DNA from: Deinococcus marmoris DSM 12784
GTDB lineage: Bacteria; Deinococcota; Deinococci; Deinococcales; Deinococcaceae
Direction of reading: 5' to 3'
Assembly: GCF_000701405.1 (NCBI RefSeq)
Contig: NZ_JNIV01000010.1
Location: forward strand, 11,845 to 75,844
DNA: 64,000 nucleotides
The notes under the pieces were generated by a model. That model was not told where the DNA came from. It searched no databases and saw only the letters and a list, made by a program, of their open reading frames with translations. The translations under genes and the position numbers were made by a program. Each line of letters begins with the position of its first letter. The stretch's first letter is position 1. Below are positions 30,471 to 41,872 of this stretch, one piece after another.

Positions 30471-33377
30471 GCCCCCAGCCCCTTCCAGCAGCCACAGGGC
30501 GTCGCCGGGACGCAGATGGGCCAGGGCTTCGGCGCGCGGGCCGTGCAGACTTCGGAGCAGCGGCCACGCGTCCCCCCCAGCTTCCAGCACCCGCCCCAGC
30601 GCCCGCCACATGCCCGCACGGAAGGGGGCCAACGCCGGGTCTGCCAGCGCCGCGCGCAGCCAACGGACCATCTGTGGGCCGTCACCGATGGTCAGGGCGG
30701 CCTCCAGCGTGAGCAGTTGCGCCTGCAAACCGGGATCGGGCGTGTCATCCAGTCCCGGTTGCACGCGGCGCAGCAGGGCGTGGGCGCGGTTCAGATCGGC
30801 CAGCGCCTCGGCGGGACGGCCCGCGCGCCACTGCACCTCGGCGCGCATGGTGCGGGCCTGGGCTTCCTCGTACGGGTGGGCGGCCAGGGCCAGGGCGCGG
30901 GTCACGCAGTCCAGCGCCGCCGCCGGGTGGGGTTCGGCCAGCGCGCGGCTGAGGTACATGTCGAATAGCAGAATGCTGTCGCGGTCACTTCCGGGCGTGG
31001 CCTCCCCAATCAGGCCGTCCAGCAGCGCGCGGGCCTGCTGCAAATCAGGGTGATCCCGCAGCGGGCCGAGCAGGGGTTGCAGGTACGCGCCGCCCAGCCC
31101 GCGCGTCAGGTAGGCCAGGGCCACGCGGTAATGGGTGCGGCGCTGACGGTACTGGACCTCGGCGGGGCGGGCGCTGCGGCCTGTCAGCAGGGCCAGGGCC
31201 TGGACCGAGGCCGCCAGTGCGTCGTCCGGGCGGCCTAGCGCCAGCAACAATGGAATCCCTTCCGACAGCAGGCGGGCGCGGGGCACCCCATCGGCGTGAC
31301 GGCGCGGATCGGGGGGGAGCAGGTCCAGGGCGCGATTCAGGGTGGCGTGGGCGTCCTCCAGCAGACCCAGACGGCGCAGGGCGGTGGCGCTGCGGGCCAG
31401 CACGCGGGCGCGTTCCTCCTCTCCGGCCCCCGCCGTTTCCAGCCGGGCCACGGCGTCGCGCAGGGCGGCCAGTGCGGCGGCGGGCTGACCCAGGCGCAGG
31501 CGCAGGTCACCCTCCTGATAGCGGGCACGCGCAGAGAGCAGCGGGCTGGAAGGCGGCACCGAGGCCAGCGCCCCCAGCGCCTCGTCCCAGCGTCCGGCAT
31601 CCTTGGCGATCAATCCGCGCCACAGGCCCGCGCGGGGGCCGCCCACTGCCGCACGCGGGTCCATGACGGCGCGGGTGGCCGCTTCCAGATCGCCCGCCCA
31701 GCGCGCCAGGGCGGCCTGCACCAGCAGCGCGTCGGCGCACGCACTCACCGCCCAGGGATCACGGGGGGGCGCGGTAGACAGGAGCAGGGCAGAGACCTCC
31801 GGGTGGGCCAGTTGCTCTGCCGCCGCCGCCATGTTTCCGGCCTCCAGACTGCTCTCGGCCAGCTTGACCCGCGCCCAGGCCCGCACCGGGGGGCGCGTGG
31901 CCTCCAGCAGCGTGAACAGGGCGTCGCGCAGCCCCGAATCGTGGTAGTCGCCCCGGCCCGCGTGGTGGCGCACCACTGCCCCCGCCAGATCGTCGCGGGT
32001 CTCCCCCACCGCGCCGTGGCGGATGGAGGGCCACAGCGGCGGCAGCCAGCGGGCGTCGTCGGGCTGCGCGCGAATGTGGGCCGCCAGTGCCGCCCAGTCC
32101 TTCAGCGCTGCCAGCGCGGCCAGTCGAACGGGCCGCCCTGGCTCAGAGGTCAGCCCGGCCAGTCGGCGCAGCGCCCCAGCACGGTCTCTGGCCTCGGCCC
32201 CCTCCCAGGCGGCGCGCAGGGCGGGCGCAGGGGTCCAGCCCAGCGCGTCCGAACCGGCCAGCAGGGCGCGGGCATGGGGCGGCAACTGACGGAATTCAGC
32301 GCCCAGCGCGGTCCGTAGCAGTTCGGGGGGCCAGGAGGTCACGGGCACGTGCGGCGTGCTGGCCGCCAGCGCTGCCGTCGCCGCCACCAGACGACAGATA
32401 TCAGGGTCCGTCCACAGGTCCGGCGCGTCCGCGTTCGTCTCGCCGCCGCGCAGGCGCACCAGCAGACTCAGGCGGTCCAGGTGGCGTCCGGTCTCGGCCA
32501 CCAGTGAATCGGCCTCCGCGCGGGCAATGCCCAGACGGGCCATCAGATAGCCGCGCGCCTCGGCAGGGGTGGGCGGATGCAGGGTGATGGTCTCGGGGGG
32601 CGGCAGGCCGAGACCATCGACTGAAACCTTTTCCAGGGCCAGCAGCACGGCCAGCCCTGACGGTGCGGCGCGCAGCAGGTGTTCGGCAGCCCAGCGTGCC
32701 GGGGAAATCACCGAACCGTCGGCGCTGCGCGGCGGGCCACCCGCGAAGCTCAGATCATCGGTCACGCGCACCAGCAGCGTGCCGGACGCCGGAAGCTGAC
32801 GCCGCGCGGCCTCCATCTGCGCCGCCGCGAGCTGCGCGTAGGCCGTGCCGGGCGCAGCTTCCAGTTCCAGCAGACGGGACACCTCACCGGACAGAAACAG
32901 TTTTTTGACGGGCAGGCCCGCCTCGCGCAGCGCCGCGTCCAGGCTGTCCAGCAGGACGGTCTTGCCCGCCCCGGCCCGCCCGGTCACGATCAGCCGGGGC
33001 GCGCGGCCCGCCCGCACCCCGGCCAGAAACTGGCGGTAGGCGCGTTTCTTGCTGCGGCCCAGCAGTTCCAGTTCGGCGGGCAGCGGGGGGGGCGTGGGGA
33101 CGGCTGGCGTTGCGGGCAGCGGGCGGCCCGCCTCAGCCGCAAGCCCGGCCAGGATGGCACGCAGGATTTCCCGGTCCGCCGCCGTACCGATGTCGCGGTA
33201 GATGATGTTCCGCACCGCCGCGCCCCCGGCCCCTCGCGCCCGCATCTGGGTTTCCAGCCAGCGCAGACTGCCGCGCCGCACCGCCGTATCCCCGCCGCCC
33301 GCATCCGGGGGCAGGTGGGCACGCAGGTCAGCCAGCACCGCCTTGTAATCCACGATGGTTCCCAGGGTAGCACCCAC
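30441..33377 (-). CDS. Large STAND-like P-loop ATPase with TPR-type repeats, C-terminus frameshifted
   Basis: A 978-residue protein. An N-terminal helical region (about 1-80) and a Pro-rich linker are followed by a P-loop NTPase with Walker A GRAGAGKT at residues 133-140 and a possible Walker B near LLVRVTDDLSF. From about residue 480 to the end it is Ala/Leu/Arg-rich helical repeats of the TPR type (for example ALGALASVPPSSPLLSARARYQEGDLRLRLG). This layout is that of STAND signalling ATPases (MalT/LuxR-like regulators), but no DNA-binding domain is visible. The last codons end in ESPGWPSLP, whereas another frame gives GASPQVGRLYREIEHFLGLPTI, so one G too many is suspected. Start 33377 (GTG) follows a TATTTT box by 6 nt; GTG 33353 is possible. 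Function unknown. Confidence 0.75.
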   Translation of the reverse strand: MGATLGTIVDYKAVLADLRAHLPPDAGGGDTAVRRGSLRWLETQMRARGAGGAAVRNIIYRDIGTAADREILRAILAGLAAEAGRPLPATPAVPTPPPLPAELELLGRSKKRAYRQFLAGVRAGRAPRLIVTGRAGAGKTVLLDSLDAALREAGLPVKKLFLSGEVSRLLELEAAPGTAYAQLAAAQMEAARRQLPASGTLLVRVTDDLSFAGGPPRSADGSVISPARWAAEHLLRAAPSGLAVLLALEKVSVDGLGLPPPETITLHPPTPAEARGYLMARLGIARAEADSLVAETGRHLDRLSLLVRLRGGETNADAPDLWTDPDICRLVAATAALAASTPHVPVTSWPPELLRTALGAEFRQLPPHARALLAGSDALGWTPAPALRAAWEGAEARDRAGALRRLAGLTSEPGRPVRLAALAALKDWAALAAHIRAQPDDARWLPPLWPSIRHGAVGETRDDLAGAVVRHHAGRGDYHDSGLRDALFTLLEATRPPVRAWARVKLAESSLEAGNMAAAAEQLAHPEVSALLLSTAPPRDPWAVSACADALLVQAALARWAGDLEAATRAVMDPRAAVGGPRAGLWRGLIAKDAGRWDEALGALASVPPSSPLLSARARYQEGDLRLRLGQPAAALAALRDAVARLETAGAGEEERARVLARSATALRRLGLLEDAHATLNRALDLLPPDPRRHADGVPRARLLSEGIPLLLALGRPDDALAASVQALALLTGRSARPAEVQYRQRRTHYRVALAYLTRGLGGAYLQPLLGPLRDHPDLQQARALLDGLIGEATPGSDRDSILLFDMYLSRALAEPHPAAALDCVTRALALAAHPYEEAQARTMRAEVQWRAGRPAEALADLNRAHALLRRVQPGLDDTPDPGLQAQLLTLEAALTIGDGPQMVRWLRAALADPALAPFRAGMWRALGRVLEAGGDAWPLLRSLHGPRAEALAHLRPGDALWLLEGAGGESPGWPSLP

Positions 33378-33383
33378 GGGAGC

Positions 33384-33389
33384 AAAATA
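33384..33389 (-). promoter_or_regulatory. -10 box of the STAND-like ATPase gene
   Basis: TATTTT on the minus strand, 6 nt before the GTG at 33377. Confidence 0.5.
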
Positions 33390-33458
33390 GACCCGGTGTA
33401 GAAAAGGGCCGGGCCAGCGTTCCTGACGCAAACATCAGCAGTCCAGGCCCCGGCTGTG

Positions 33459-33464
33459 TATACT
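33459..33464 (+). promoter_or_regulatory. -10 box of the secreted TPR gene
   Basis: TATACT; gives a leader of about 55 nt ending in the ribosome binding site GGAG before the ATG at 33525. Confidence 0.6.
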
Positions 33465-33524
33465 CGGCGCAGCCTTCAACCCAAATCCTTTTCTGGTCAC
33501 CCGCGTGGCCCCCGGAGAATCCCT

Positions 33525-34229
33525 ATGCGTAACCTCATGCTGACCCTTGCCCTGACCGCCGCCCTCGTGGCCCCCGCCGCCTCTGCCCAGAGCCAGGGGG
33601 CCGCCCAGGCCCTCTACGACTCGGGCAAGTGGCAGGAAGCCGCCGCCTCTGCCGCCGCCCTGAACACCAGTGCGGGCCTGACCCTGGCCGCCGAGGCCAC
33701 CACCGCCGGGGCCGGAATGGTGCCCGATACCCAGAAAAAAGCACTGTTTCAGAAAGCGCAGGGCTATGCCAGCAGCGCGATTGCCAAGGACAAGAACAAT
33801 GCCGACGCCTACTTTGAGCTGGCGCGCGCACAGGGCCGTCTGGCGCAGTTCTCGGGCATCCTGCAAAGCCTGGGGCTGGCCGGGGACATGAAGAAGAATC
33901 TGGATCAGGCCATCAAGCTCAATCCCAATCTGGCCGGGGCCTACGTGGCGCTGGGCCTGTGGCACGCCAACCTGGACGAGAAGGGCTTTATCGCCCGCCG
34001 CGCCACCGGGGCGGACAGGAACCAGATCGCCCCCAACTTTGCCAAGGCCTTTGCGCTGGAGCCGAACATGGCCGTCCATCACATCGAATACGCCAACGCC
34101 CTGATCCTCCAGAAGAAGAGGACAGAGGCCGCCGCCGAACTTCAGAAGGCCGTCGCCATGCCCGCCGACACCTTCTGGCAGAAGCGCGATCTGGATGACG
34201 CGAAGAGGACGCTGGCCAGCCTGAAATAA
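33525..34229 (+). CDS. Secreted TPR-repeat protein
   Basis: A 234-residue protein with a clear Sec signal peptide (MRNLMLTLALTAALVAPAASA-Q) and helical TPR-like repeats: QALYDSGKWQEAAASAAALN, KALFQKAQGYASSAIAKDKNNADAYFELARAQGRL, LDQAIKLNPNLAGAYVALGLWHANL and FAKAFALEPNMAVHHIEYANALI. It is probably periplasmic and mediates protein contacts. The ATG at 33525 is used because it starts the signal peptide and is preceded by GGAG; the upstream in-frame ATG at 33456 overlaps the TATACT promoter. Divergent from the STAND-like ATPase gene, which also carries TPR repeats. Confidence 0.87.
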   Translation: MRNLMLTLALTAALVAPAASAQSQGAAQALYDSGKWQEAAASAAALNTSAGLTLAAEATTAGAGMVPDTQKKALFQKAQGYASSAIAKDKNNADAYFELARAQGRLAQFSGILQSLGLAGDMKKNLDQAIKLNPNLAGAYVALGLWHANLDEKGFIARRATGADRNQIAPNFAKAFALEPNMAVHHIEYANALILQKKRTEAAAELQKAVAMPADTFWQKRDLDDAKRTLASLK

Positions 34230-34245
34230 AGGGCCTGGTAGGTGG

Positions 34246-34292
34246 GCGCGGCACGCGATGGGAATAGATTCCCCAGCGTGCCGCGCTTTTTT
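34246..34292 (+). terminator. Terminator after the TPR gene
   Basis: Perfect 11-bp stem GCGCGGCACGC/GCGTGCCGCGC (34246-34256 with 34276-34286), then six Ts. Confidence 0.92.
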
Positions 34293-34388
34293 GCGGCTGG
34301 GTGGACTAAAAAGGTGAACGCACTCCTGAAACTTCCCGGTGCCCAGGCTATTTGGCATCTCTCTTCCTCTCTGGGCAGCCGGGCACGC

Positions 34389-34394
34389 TAAATT
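34389..34394 (+). promoter_or_regulatory. -10 box for leaderless phzF-like mRNA
   Basis: TAAATT ends 7 nt before the ATG at 34402. Confidence 0.62.
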
Positions 34395-34401
34395 GGTCCG
34401 T

Positions 34402-35292
34402 ATGATCGCCTACAGCGAGGTCAGCGCCTTTACCAGCACGCTGGGCCAGGGCAACCGCGCCGGGGTAGTGCTGGACGCTTCCGGGCTAAGCGAGGCCGAG
34501 ATGCGCGAACTGGCCGCCTTCCTGGGTGCGCCCGAAACCGTCTTCGTGACCCGTATGGGCCGCTCCGCCGTGCAGGTGCGCTACTTCACGCCCACGCAGG
34601 AGGTAGAGTTCTGCGGCCACGCCACGCTGGCGCTGGGGCTGATGCTGGCGCAATCGGGCCACTGGCGCGGCGAGCTGCTGGAACTCGAAACCCTGGCAGG
34701 CCGCGTGCCTCTGCAACTGATCAGCGAGGCCGGGGTACCGCATCAGGTCTGGATGCGCCAGCAGCGCCACGAAATCCGCCCGGTGCCCAGCAGCCTGCGC
34801 GCCGAGCTGGCCGAGGCGCTGGGCATCGACGCCCGCATGATCCACAGAGGGCTACCGCTGGCCGCCGCCAGCACAGGTCTGTGGAGCGTTTTCGTGCCGT
34901 TGCTGGACCCGGTGATCCTGGACGCGCTGGAACCCGATCTGGACCGGATTACACTGCTCAGCGGGGCGCTGGACGTGGGCAGCGTCTACGCCTACGCCCC
35001 GATGGGCGTCAACCGCTTCGCGGCGCGCGACTTCGCCCCGGCACTGGGCATCTCCGAAGATCCCGTGACCGGCAGCGCGGGCGGAGCCTTGATGGCCCTG
35101 CTGGCGCACGGGGGCCGCCTGCCGGTGCGCGCCGGACGGGCCTGCGGCGTGATCTACCAGGGGCACGCGCTGGGCACCCCCGGCGAGGTGGAGGTGGAGG
35201 TGGAGATGCAAGGCGACGCGGTCATGGCCGTCCACGTTGGCGGCTGCGCGGTTCTGGAGCGGGAAGGAGTGTGGAGGAGAGAGAGAAGTTGA
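34402..35292 (+). CDS. PhzF family isomerase-like protein
   Basis: A 296-residue protein of the PhzF/diaminopimelate-epimerase fold. Visible marks are the start [21 protein letters not shown], the catalytic glutamate in [20 protein letters not shown], and the second-domain signature [16 protein letters not shown]. The family includes phenazine biosynthesis isomerase, but most members, including this one with no phenazine genes nearby, have unknown substrates. A TAAATT box 7 nt upstream fixes the start at 34402. A terminator overlaps the stop region. Convergent with isocitrate lyase. Confidence 0.88.
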   Translation: MIAYSEVSAFTSTLGQGNRAGVVLDASGLSEAEMRELAAFLGAPETVFVTRMGRSAVQVRYFTPTQEVEFCGHATLALGLMLAQSGHWRGELLELETLAGRVPLQLISEAGVPHQVWMRQQRHEIRPVPSSLRAELAEALGIDARMIHRGLPLAAASTGLWSVFVPLLDPVILDALEPDLDRITLLSGALDVGSVYAYAPMGVNRFAARDFAPALGISEDPVTGSAGGALMALLAHGGRLPVRAGRACGVIYQGHALGTPGEVEVEVEMQGDAVMAVHVGGCAVLEREGVWRRERS

Positions 35293-35325
35293 GAAGCGGT
35301 TTTCGCACTCAGAGCCGCTTCTTTT
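35292..35325 (+). terminator. Terminator of the phzF-like gene
   Basis: AGAAGCGG (35292-35299) pairs with CCGCTTCT (35315-35322), followed by TTT. Confidence 0.78.
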
Positions 35326-35348
35326 CAAGCACGTAGAACGAGTACAGC

Positions 35349-35377
35349 AAAAAGGGGAGCCAGAATTTCGGCTCCCC
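35349..35377 (-). terminator. Terminator of aceA
   Basis: On the minus strand GGGGAGCC pairs with GGCTCCCC (8 bp, 8-nt loop) followed by T6. Confidence 0.9.
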
Positions 35378-35400
35378 CTCCTGATCGCAACTGCTGAAGC

Positions 35401-36732
<1,332 letters not shown>

Positions 36733-36858
36733 GTCGGTTCTCCTGGGGGTATGGAAGGCGGTCCCCGTCCCATCTGGGAGAGGTGGCTGGGTGGGAAGAA
36801 TGTGTTTCCCTGTGGTGCTGTGAAGACAGTGTGCGGGACGCAGGCACGCCAGAGAGGC

Positions 36859-36904
36859 GGTTTACCTGTGATGGGGTGGGGTAAACCACCCTGGCAGGTA
36901 AACC
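36859..36904. promoter_or_regulatory. Triple GGTAAACC operator-like array upstream of aceA
   Basis: GGTTTACC at 36859-36866 and GGTAAACC at 36880-36887 and 36897-36904. Start-to-start spacings are 21 and 17 nt, about two helical turns for the first. The array is 127-172 nt upstream of the aceA start, inside the 304-nt gap to the HAD gene. A site for a regulator of the glyoxylate shunt is a reasonable guess. Confidence 0.5.
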
Positions 36905-36956
36905 ACCCGAATCAATGCGCCCACAGAGCCTGGAAACAGCTCAATCAACCCAGCGC

Positions 36957-36999
36957 AAAAAACCTCTCCATGTGAACTTATGAAGCTCCACAGGAGAGG
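36957..36999 (-). terminator. Terminator of the HAD hydrolase gene
   Basis: On the minus strand CCTCTCC pairs with GGAGAGG, extended by TGTG/CACA past a bulge, followed by T6. Confidence 0.85.
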
Positions 37000-37036
37000 C
37001 GGGGAGAAGGGCCGGGCGTCAGCTTTGCGTCTCGCC

Positions 37037-37651
37037 CTACTCCAGCCACTGCGCCAGCTCCCGCTCAAATTCCTCGTGCGCCTCGTGGTGGTACAGGATG
37101 CCGTGGAATCCGGCAGCGTTGGCGGCGTCGATATTCTCCTGCACATCGTCCACGAAGGCGGTCTGGGCGGCGGGAAGCCCCATAGCTGCTTCCAGAGCGG
37201 CAAACGATTCCGGCGCGGGCTTCTTGTGGCCCAGCTCATTGCTGAAGACCAGCGCATCGAAACGGGCAAAACGGGGATCGGCACGCAGATGGTCACTGAC
37301 CACCGGGTAGTTGTTGCTCAGCAGGCCCACGCGCACGCCTTCCGGCAGGGCGGCCAGCGTGGCGTACATCGGCGCGTGATCGGCAATGCTGCCCAGATAC
37401 AGCGCCTCGAAGTCGGCGTAGGGCAGTGTGACGCCAGTTTCTTCCTGCAACACGGACCAGAAGTGGTCCAGGGTCCACGCGCCCACTTCCAGTTGCCGGA
37501 CATGGCGAAAATAACTGTCCCGAACGCGCTCGACGGGTACGCCGCTGCGGTCCGCCACGTTCTGGGTGCTGCGCCCGTCGAAGGTGCCGACGGTAAACAC
37601 GCCTCCCCAATCGAAGGCGACATGACGGGCGGGCAGGACAGATTCATTCAC
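37037..37651 (-). CDS. HAD-superfamily hydrolase
   Basis: A 204-residue HAD phosphatase-like enzyme. Motif I is FDWGGVF (nucleophile Asp; the usual second Asp is replaced by Gly, as in the YihX-like FDLGNV subgroup), motif II is LLSNN, motif III lysine is in GHKKPAPESF, and motif IV is FVDDVQENIDAA. The cap is alpha-helical (C1). Substrate unknown, probably a small phosphorylated metabolite. The GTG start at 37651 follows a CACAAT box by 7 nt. It ends with its own terminator, so it is not in the aceA operon. Confidence 0.88.
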   Translation of the reverse strand: MNESVLPARHVAFDWGGVFTVGTFDGRSTQNVADRSGVPVERVRDSYFRHVRQLEVGAWTLDHFWSVLQEETGVTLPYADFEALYLGSIADHAPMYATLAALPEGVRVGLLSNNYPVVSDHLRADPRFARFDALVFSNELGHKKPAPESFAALEAAMGLPAAQTAFVDDVQENIDAANAAGFHGILYHHEAHEEFERELAQWLE

Positions 37652-37909
37652 GTCTGAGATTGTGGCGCACCCGGCGTGCGGATGACCCGGCTCTGTTCAG
37701 ACCTGCACGCAGCCCGGTAAATGAGAACGAAGCCGCCGATGAACTGGCATTTGCCACTGTACCCGCAGCCCGGCAGTCCGGCTCGCCCTGCCACACAGCG
37801 GAAAATGGACGGAAACACCGTCTCCTGCAACTGGAAGGATCTGGTCGAATTCATTTACCACCGTCCATTCAAAACACATGCGCTCAACATTTCTCTAATT
37901 TGGAGTCGT

Positions 37910-37915
37910 TATAGT
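37910..37915 (+). promoter_or_regulatory. -10 box for leaderless DHH gene
   Basis: TATAGT ends 6 nt before the GTG at 37922; supports that start over upstream in-frame ATGs. Confidence 0.62.
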
Positions 37916-37921
37916 CCAGGC

Positions 37922-38950
<1,029 letters not shown>

Positions 38951-39051
38951 ACCAGGAAGACCAGAAAGTCGGCGCGCGAAATCCGTCCGGCCAGCCGTCT
39001 CCCCAGGATTGCAGCCGGGTTTCCCAACGAACCTGCCTGCACCTGTGCCGT

Positions 39052-39330
39052 TCAACCTTCGGGATGCTCAGGCGTGGGCGGTTCTGCGGCGCGCAGCAAT
39101 TGCAGTTTGATCATGCTCAGGCGGCCCGGACTCAGAACGCCGCGCGCCAGCACCCGTTCGCCTAGGGCCAGCACGGGCACGTCGTCGCCGTATTGCCGCC
39201 GCCATTCGGCGCTCGTGTCCACATCCAGCAACTGGACCCGGAACTCCAGCCGCGCCAGATTCGCCTGTGCCTGCTCGCACAGGTGGCAGCCGGTTCGGGT
39301 GTAGAGGGTCAGCAGCGGCAATGGGGACAT
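39052..39330 (-). CDS. Glutaredoxin-like (DUF836) protein
   Basis: A 92-residue thioredoxin-fold protein with TLYTRTGCHLCEQAQANL, the CxxC redox motif at the start of helix 1, followed by VQLLDVDTSAEWRRQYGDDVPVLAL with the cis-proline (VPVL) characteristic of glutaredoxins. It is likely a cytosolic thiol reductant, partner unknown. Start 39330 is used because the fold begins there; a TAACAT box is 11 nt upstream. It lies between the DHH gene and the kinase gene with no operon partner. Confidence 0.83.
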   Translation of the reverse strand: MSPLPLLTLYTRTGCHLCEQAQANLARLEFRVQLLDVDTSAEWRRQYGDDVPVLALGERVLARGVLSPGRLSMIKLQLLRAAEPPTPEHPEG

Positions 39331-39432
39331 GGGTGGCCCAGATGTTAGAGCATCTTGCCAGAGAATTGCCCCACCAGATGGAGTCACAAGAGCTTCGAGG
39401 GCAGCTCAGAAATCCGCCGATCTGGGCAAAGC

Positions 39433-41619
39433 TCAGATGCTGGCGGCGGTCTGGAGGCCGGACTGCGCTGGAGTGGCCTTCTCCTCGCTGGGCTGCACCG
39501 GGTTGAGTCTTTCGGCCACCGATCTGCCCGGAGGGGACTGGCCCGCGCCGGAGTGGGGGCGGTCCAGCAGCGTCATGGCCTGCACCGGGGCGTACATGTC
39601 GCGGCTGGAGATGGGATCGCCCGCACTGGAAATGGTCCGCAGCACCTGCCCGCCCTGGCGCACGGCGTAGATCTGGCCCTCCGGTCCCACGCTGATCAGC
39701 CACGGGGCCTCGGTGGGTTCGCCCACCAGCGTGTCCAGCGAGAAGGTCACGCCGGGGGTGCCGTCGGCCTCGATCTTGCGGAGTTTGCGGGCCACACCGT
39801 CCACGATATACACCGCGCCGTGACGGTCCACACCCAGGCCCTCCAGCGTCCGCAGGCCCTCGCTGTGGCGGTCCAGCCGGAAAGCGTAGCGGCTGAGGTA
39901 GTCGCCCTGCGCGGTAAACTTCTGGACCTCGTTGTTGCCGGTGTCCAGCACGTACAGGTGGCCGTCTGGTGAGGCCACCATGCGGCGCGGCTTGTCGAAG
40001 CGGCCCAGGCCCTGTCCGCGCCCGCCGAAGCGCCGCACGAACTGTCCGGCGGTGTTGTACACGACGATATGGTGCGCCTCGCCGTCCAGCACGTAGATGT
40101 GGCCCTGGGTAAAGGCGATGTCCAGCGGTTGCAGCAGTTCGCCCTCGCCCAGACCATAGGGGCCGAAGGACAGCAGTTCCTGACCCTGCGGGTCCAGCTT
40201 GCGGACCAGCGCGCCCGACTTGCCCTGGCGGTATTCCTGCAAGGTCACGTACAGGTTGCCGTCCGCGTCCCCGGCCAGGGCATTGGGCACGCTGGGCAGA
40301 CCCTGTGCCGCATTGCTGTGATCGCACAGGCTGGCGCGCAGCTTGCCGTGCAGGTCCAGCAGACGCACGGTACCGCGCTTTTCCTGCACGCTCAGAGCCA
40401 GGGCCAGCGGATCGCCGAAGACCTCATCACTCAGCACGCCCGCATCAATGCGGGTGATCACCTCGTCCAGAGTGGGACGCTGCGCCGGGTCCTTCTCGAT
40501 CATGTTCAGGATCAGGTCGTTCAGGCGGCCCGGCACTTCCAGCCTGACCTGTTTGGGCGGCTTGGGAGATTCGAAGACCTGCTGATGCACCACGGCCTCG
40601 TAACTGCCCCGGAAGGCGGTCTGGCCGCTGACCATCTCGTAGGCCAGCAGGCCCAGGGAATACACGTCGCTGCGGGCGTCCACGCGATTGCCCTTGGCCT
40701 GTTCGGGGGCCATGTAGATCGGGGTACCCACCCGCGCGCCCGTCATGGTCAGGCGGGTCAGGACCTTGCCCACCGCGATGCCGAAGTCCATCAGCTTGAC
40801 GCCGCCTTCACGCAGTTGGCCGCCCTGAAAGGCGTTCTTGAGCATCATCACGTTGCCGGGTTTGATGTCGCGGTGGACCACGTTCTGCATGTGGATGTGG
40901 CGCAAGGCGTCGGCCAATGCGCGGATCACCTGCACCGACTCGTCAAACGCCAGGGTGCTGTCTTCCAGCAGGGCTTCCAGGCTGTCGCCGTCCAGAAATT
41001 CCATGGCGATGTAATGCTCGGGGTCCTGCATGCGGTAGTCGTAGACCCGCACGATGTTGGGGTGGTTGAATCTCTTGAGGACTTCCGCCTCGCGGTAGAA
41101 GCGTTTGACGAATTTTGCGTCGGCCAGATACTTTTCCTGCGGCACTTTCAGGGCCACGATGCGCCCGTCGCTGTTGCGCTTGGCGCGGTATACGCTGCCC
41201 ATTCCGCCGATGCCGATGCGGTCCATGACCTCGTAATCCTGGAATTTGAGGTCCGCCTTGGTGGCCGACAGGGCGGCGCGGCGCGTCAGGGTGGGAGCGC
41301 GCGACACCCGCGTGGGCTTGCCGCTGGGCAGCCTGACCTCCTTGCGGCGCGCGGGCTGCGCGGGCAGGGCGGAGGAGGGACGCAGCGAGATCAGGCCGCC
41401 GCCCACGATCACGGCCAGCACGCTCAGCGCGCCCTGTGCCCGGTCCAGCGCGGCGGTCCAGGAACTGCCCTGCGCCGCGCCGCTGTGTGCCAGCACGATC
41501 AATGTGGCCACCAGCCCCAGCCCCAGCAGGGTGGCCAGGACGCTCAGGGCACGCTCCGGGAAGCGGACCAGCAGCAGCAGGCCCACCACGAACAGGGCCG
41601 CCAGCAGCAGGGCGGTCAC
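39433..41619 (-). CDS. Membrane Ser/Thr protein kinase with C-terminal NHL-type propeller
   Basis: A 728-residue protein. Three N-terminal hydrophobic segments (about 2-19, 24-44 and 64-80) are followed by a basic linker and a Hanks-type kinase: GIGGMGSVYRAK (136-147), catalytic Lys in IVALKVP, HRDIKPGN (249-256), DFG (278-280), and YMAPEQAKGN. From about residue 420 to 690 there are six-bladed NHL-like repeats (LYVTLQEYRQGKSG, HIYVLDGEAHHIVVYN, HLYVLDTGNNEVQKF, AVYIVDGVARKLRKI). The D. radiodurans kinase RqkA also couples a kinase to a propeller, so an analogous sensor role is possible, but orthology is not claimed. The topology puts kinase and propeller on the same side. Confidence 0.87.
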   Translation of the reverse strand: MTALLLAALFVVGLLLLVRFPERALSVLATLLGLGLVATLIVLAHSGAAQGSSWTAALDRAQGALSVLAVIVGGGLISLRPSSALPAQPARRKEVRLPSGKPTRVSRAPTLTRRAALSATKADLKFQDYEVMDRIGIGGMGSVYRAKRNSDGRIVALKVPQEKYLADAKFVKRFYREAEVLKRFNHPNIVRVYDYRMQDPEHYIAMEFLDGDSLEALLEDSTLAFDESVQVIRALADALRHIHMQNVVHRDIKPGNVMMLKNAFQGGQLREGGVKLMDFGIAVGKVLTRLTMTGARVGTPIYMAPEQAKGNRVDARSDVYSLGLLAYEMVSGQTAFRGSYEAVVHQQVFESPKPPKQVRLEVPGRLNDLILNMIEKDPAQRPTLDEVITRIDAGVLSDEVFGDPLALALSVQEKRGTVRLLDLHGKLRASLCDHSNAAQGLPSVPNALAGDADGNLYVTLQEYRQGKSGALVRKLDPQGQELLSFGPYGLGEGELLQPLDIAFTQGHIYVLDGEAHHIVVYNTAGQFVRRFGGRGQGLGRFDKPRRMVASPDGHLYVLDTGNNEVQKFTAQGDYLSRYAFRLDRHSEGLRTLEGLGVDRHGAVYIVDGVARKLRKIEADGTPGVTFSLDTLVGEPTEAPWLISVGPEGQIYAVRQGGQVLRTISSAGDPISSRDMYAPVQAMTLLDRPHSGAGQSPPGRSVAERLNPVQPSEEKATPAQSGLQTAASI

Positions 41620-41872
41620 GGGCGCTGGCCTCGGCTGAGCAGGGACAGGGTACAGGAGTGGGTCATCTCACCCCGTTATACCCTTCAGTTCCTTGCGCCA
41701 CACTTACAAACAGGGTCTTGAGCCTCCTGGAGCGTGAAAAACCTCGCATCCCTCAAATGCAGGCCAGGAAGGCGGACCAGTCAGAGAGAACAGCCCTGTG
41801 CTGAAGACGTTCTGACCCCTGGCAGCGCGGCTCTTTTCCCAGTCACTCCCCGCAAAGGTTCTCCCCGGAACG

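Noticed and set aside
40069..41721. 550-codon frame antisense to the Ser/Thr kinase
   Set aside because: The kinase motifs on the minus strand are complete; this frame has repetitive His/Gln/Val composition and no start signal.
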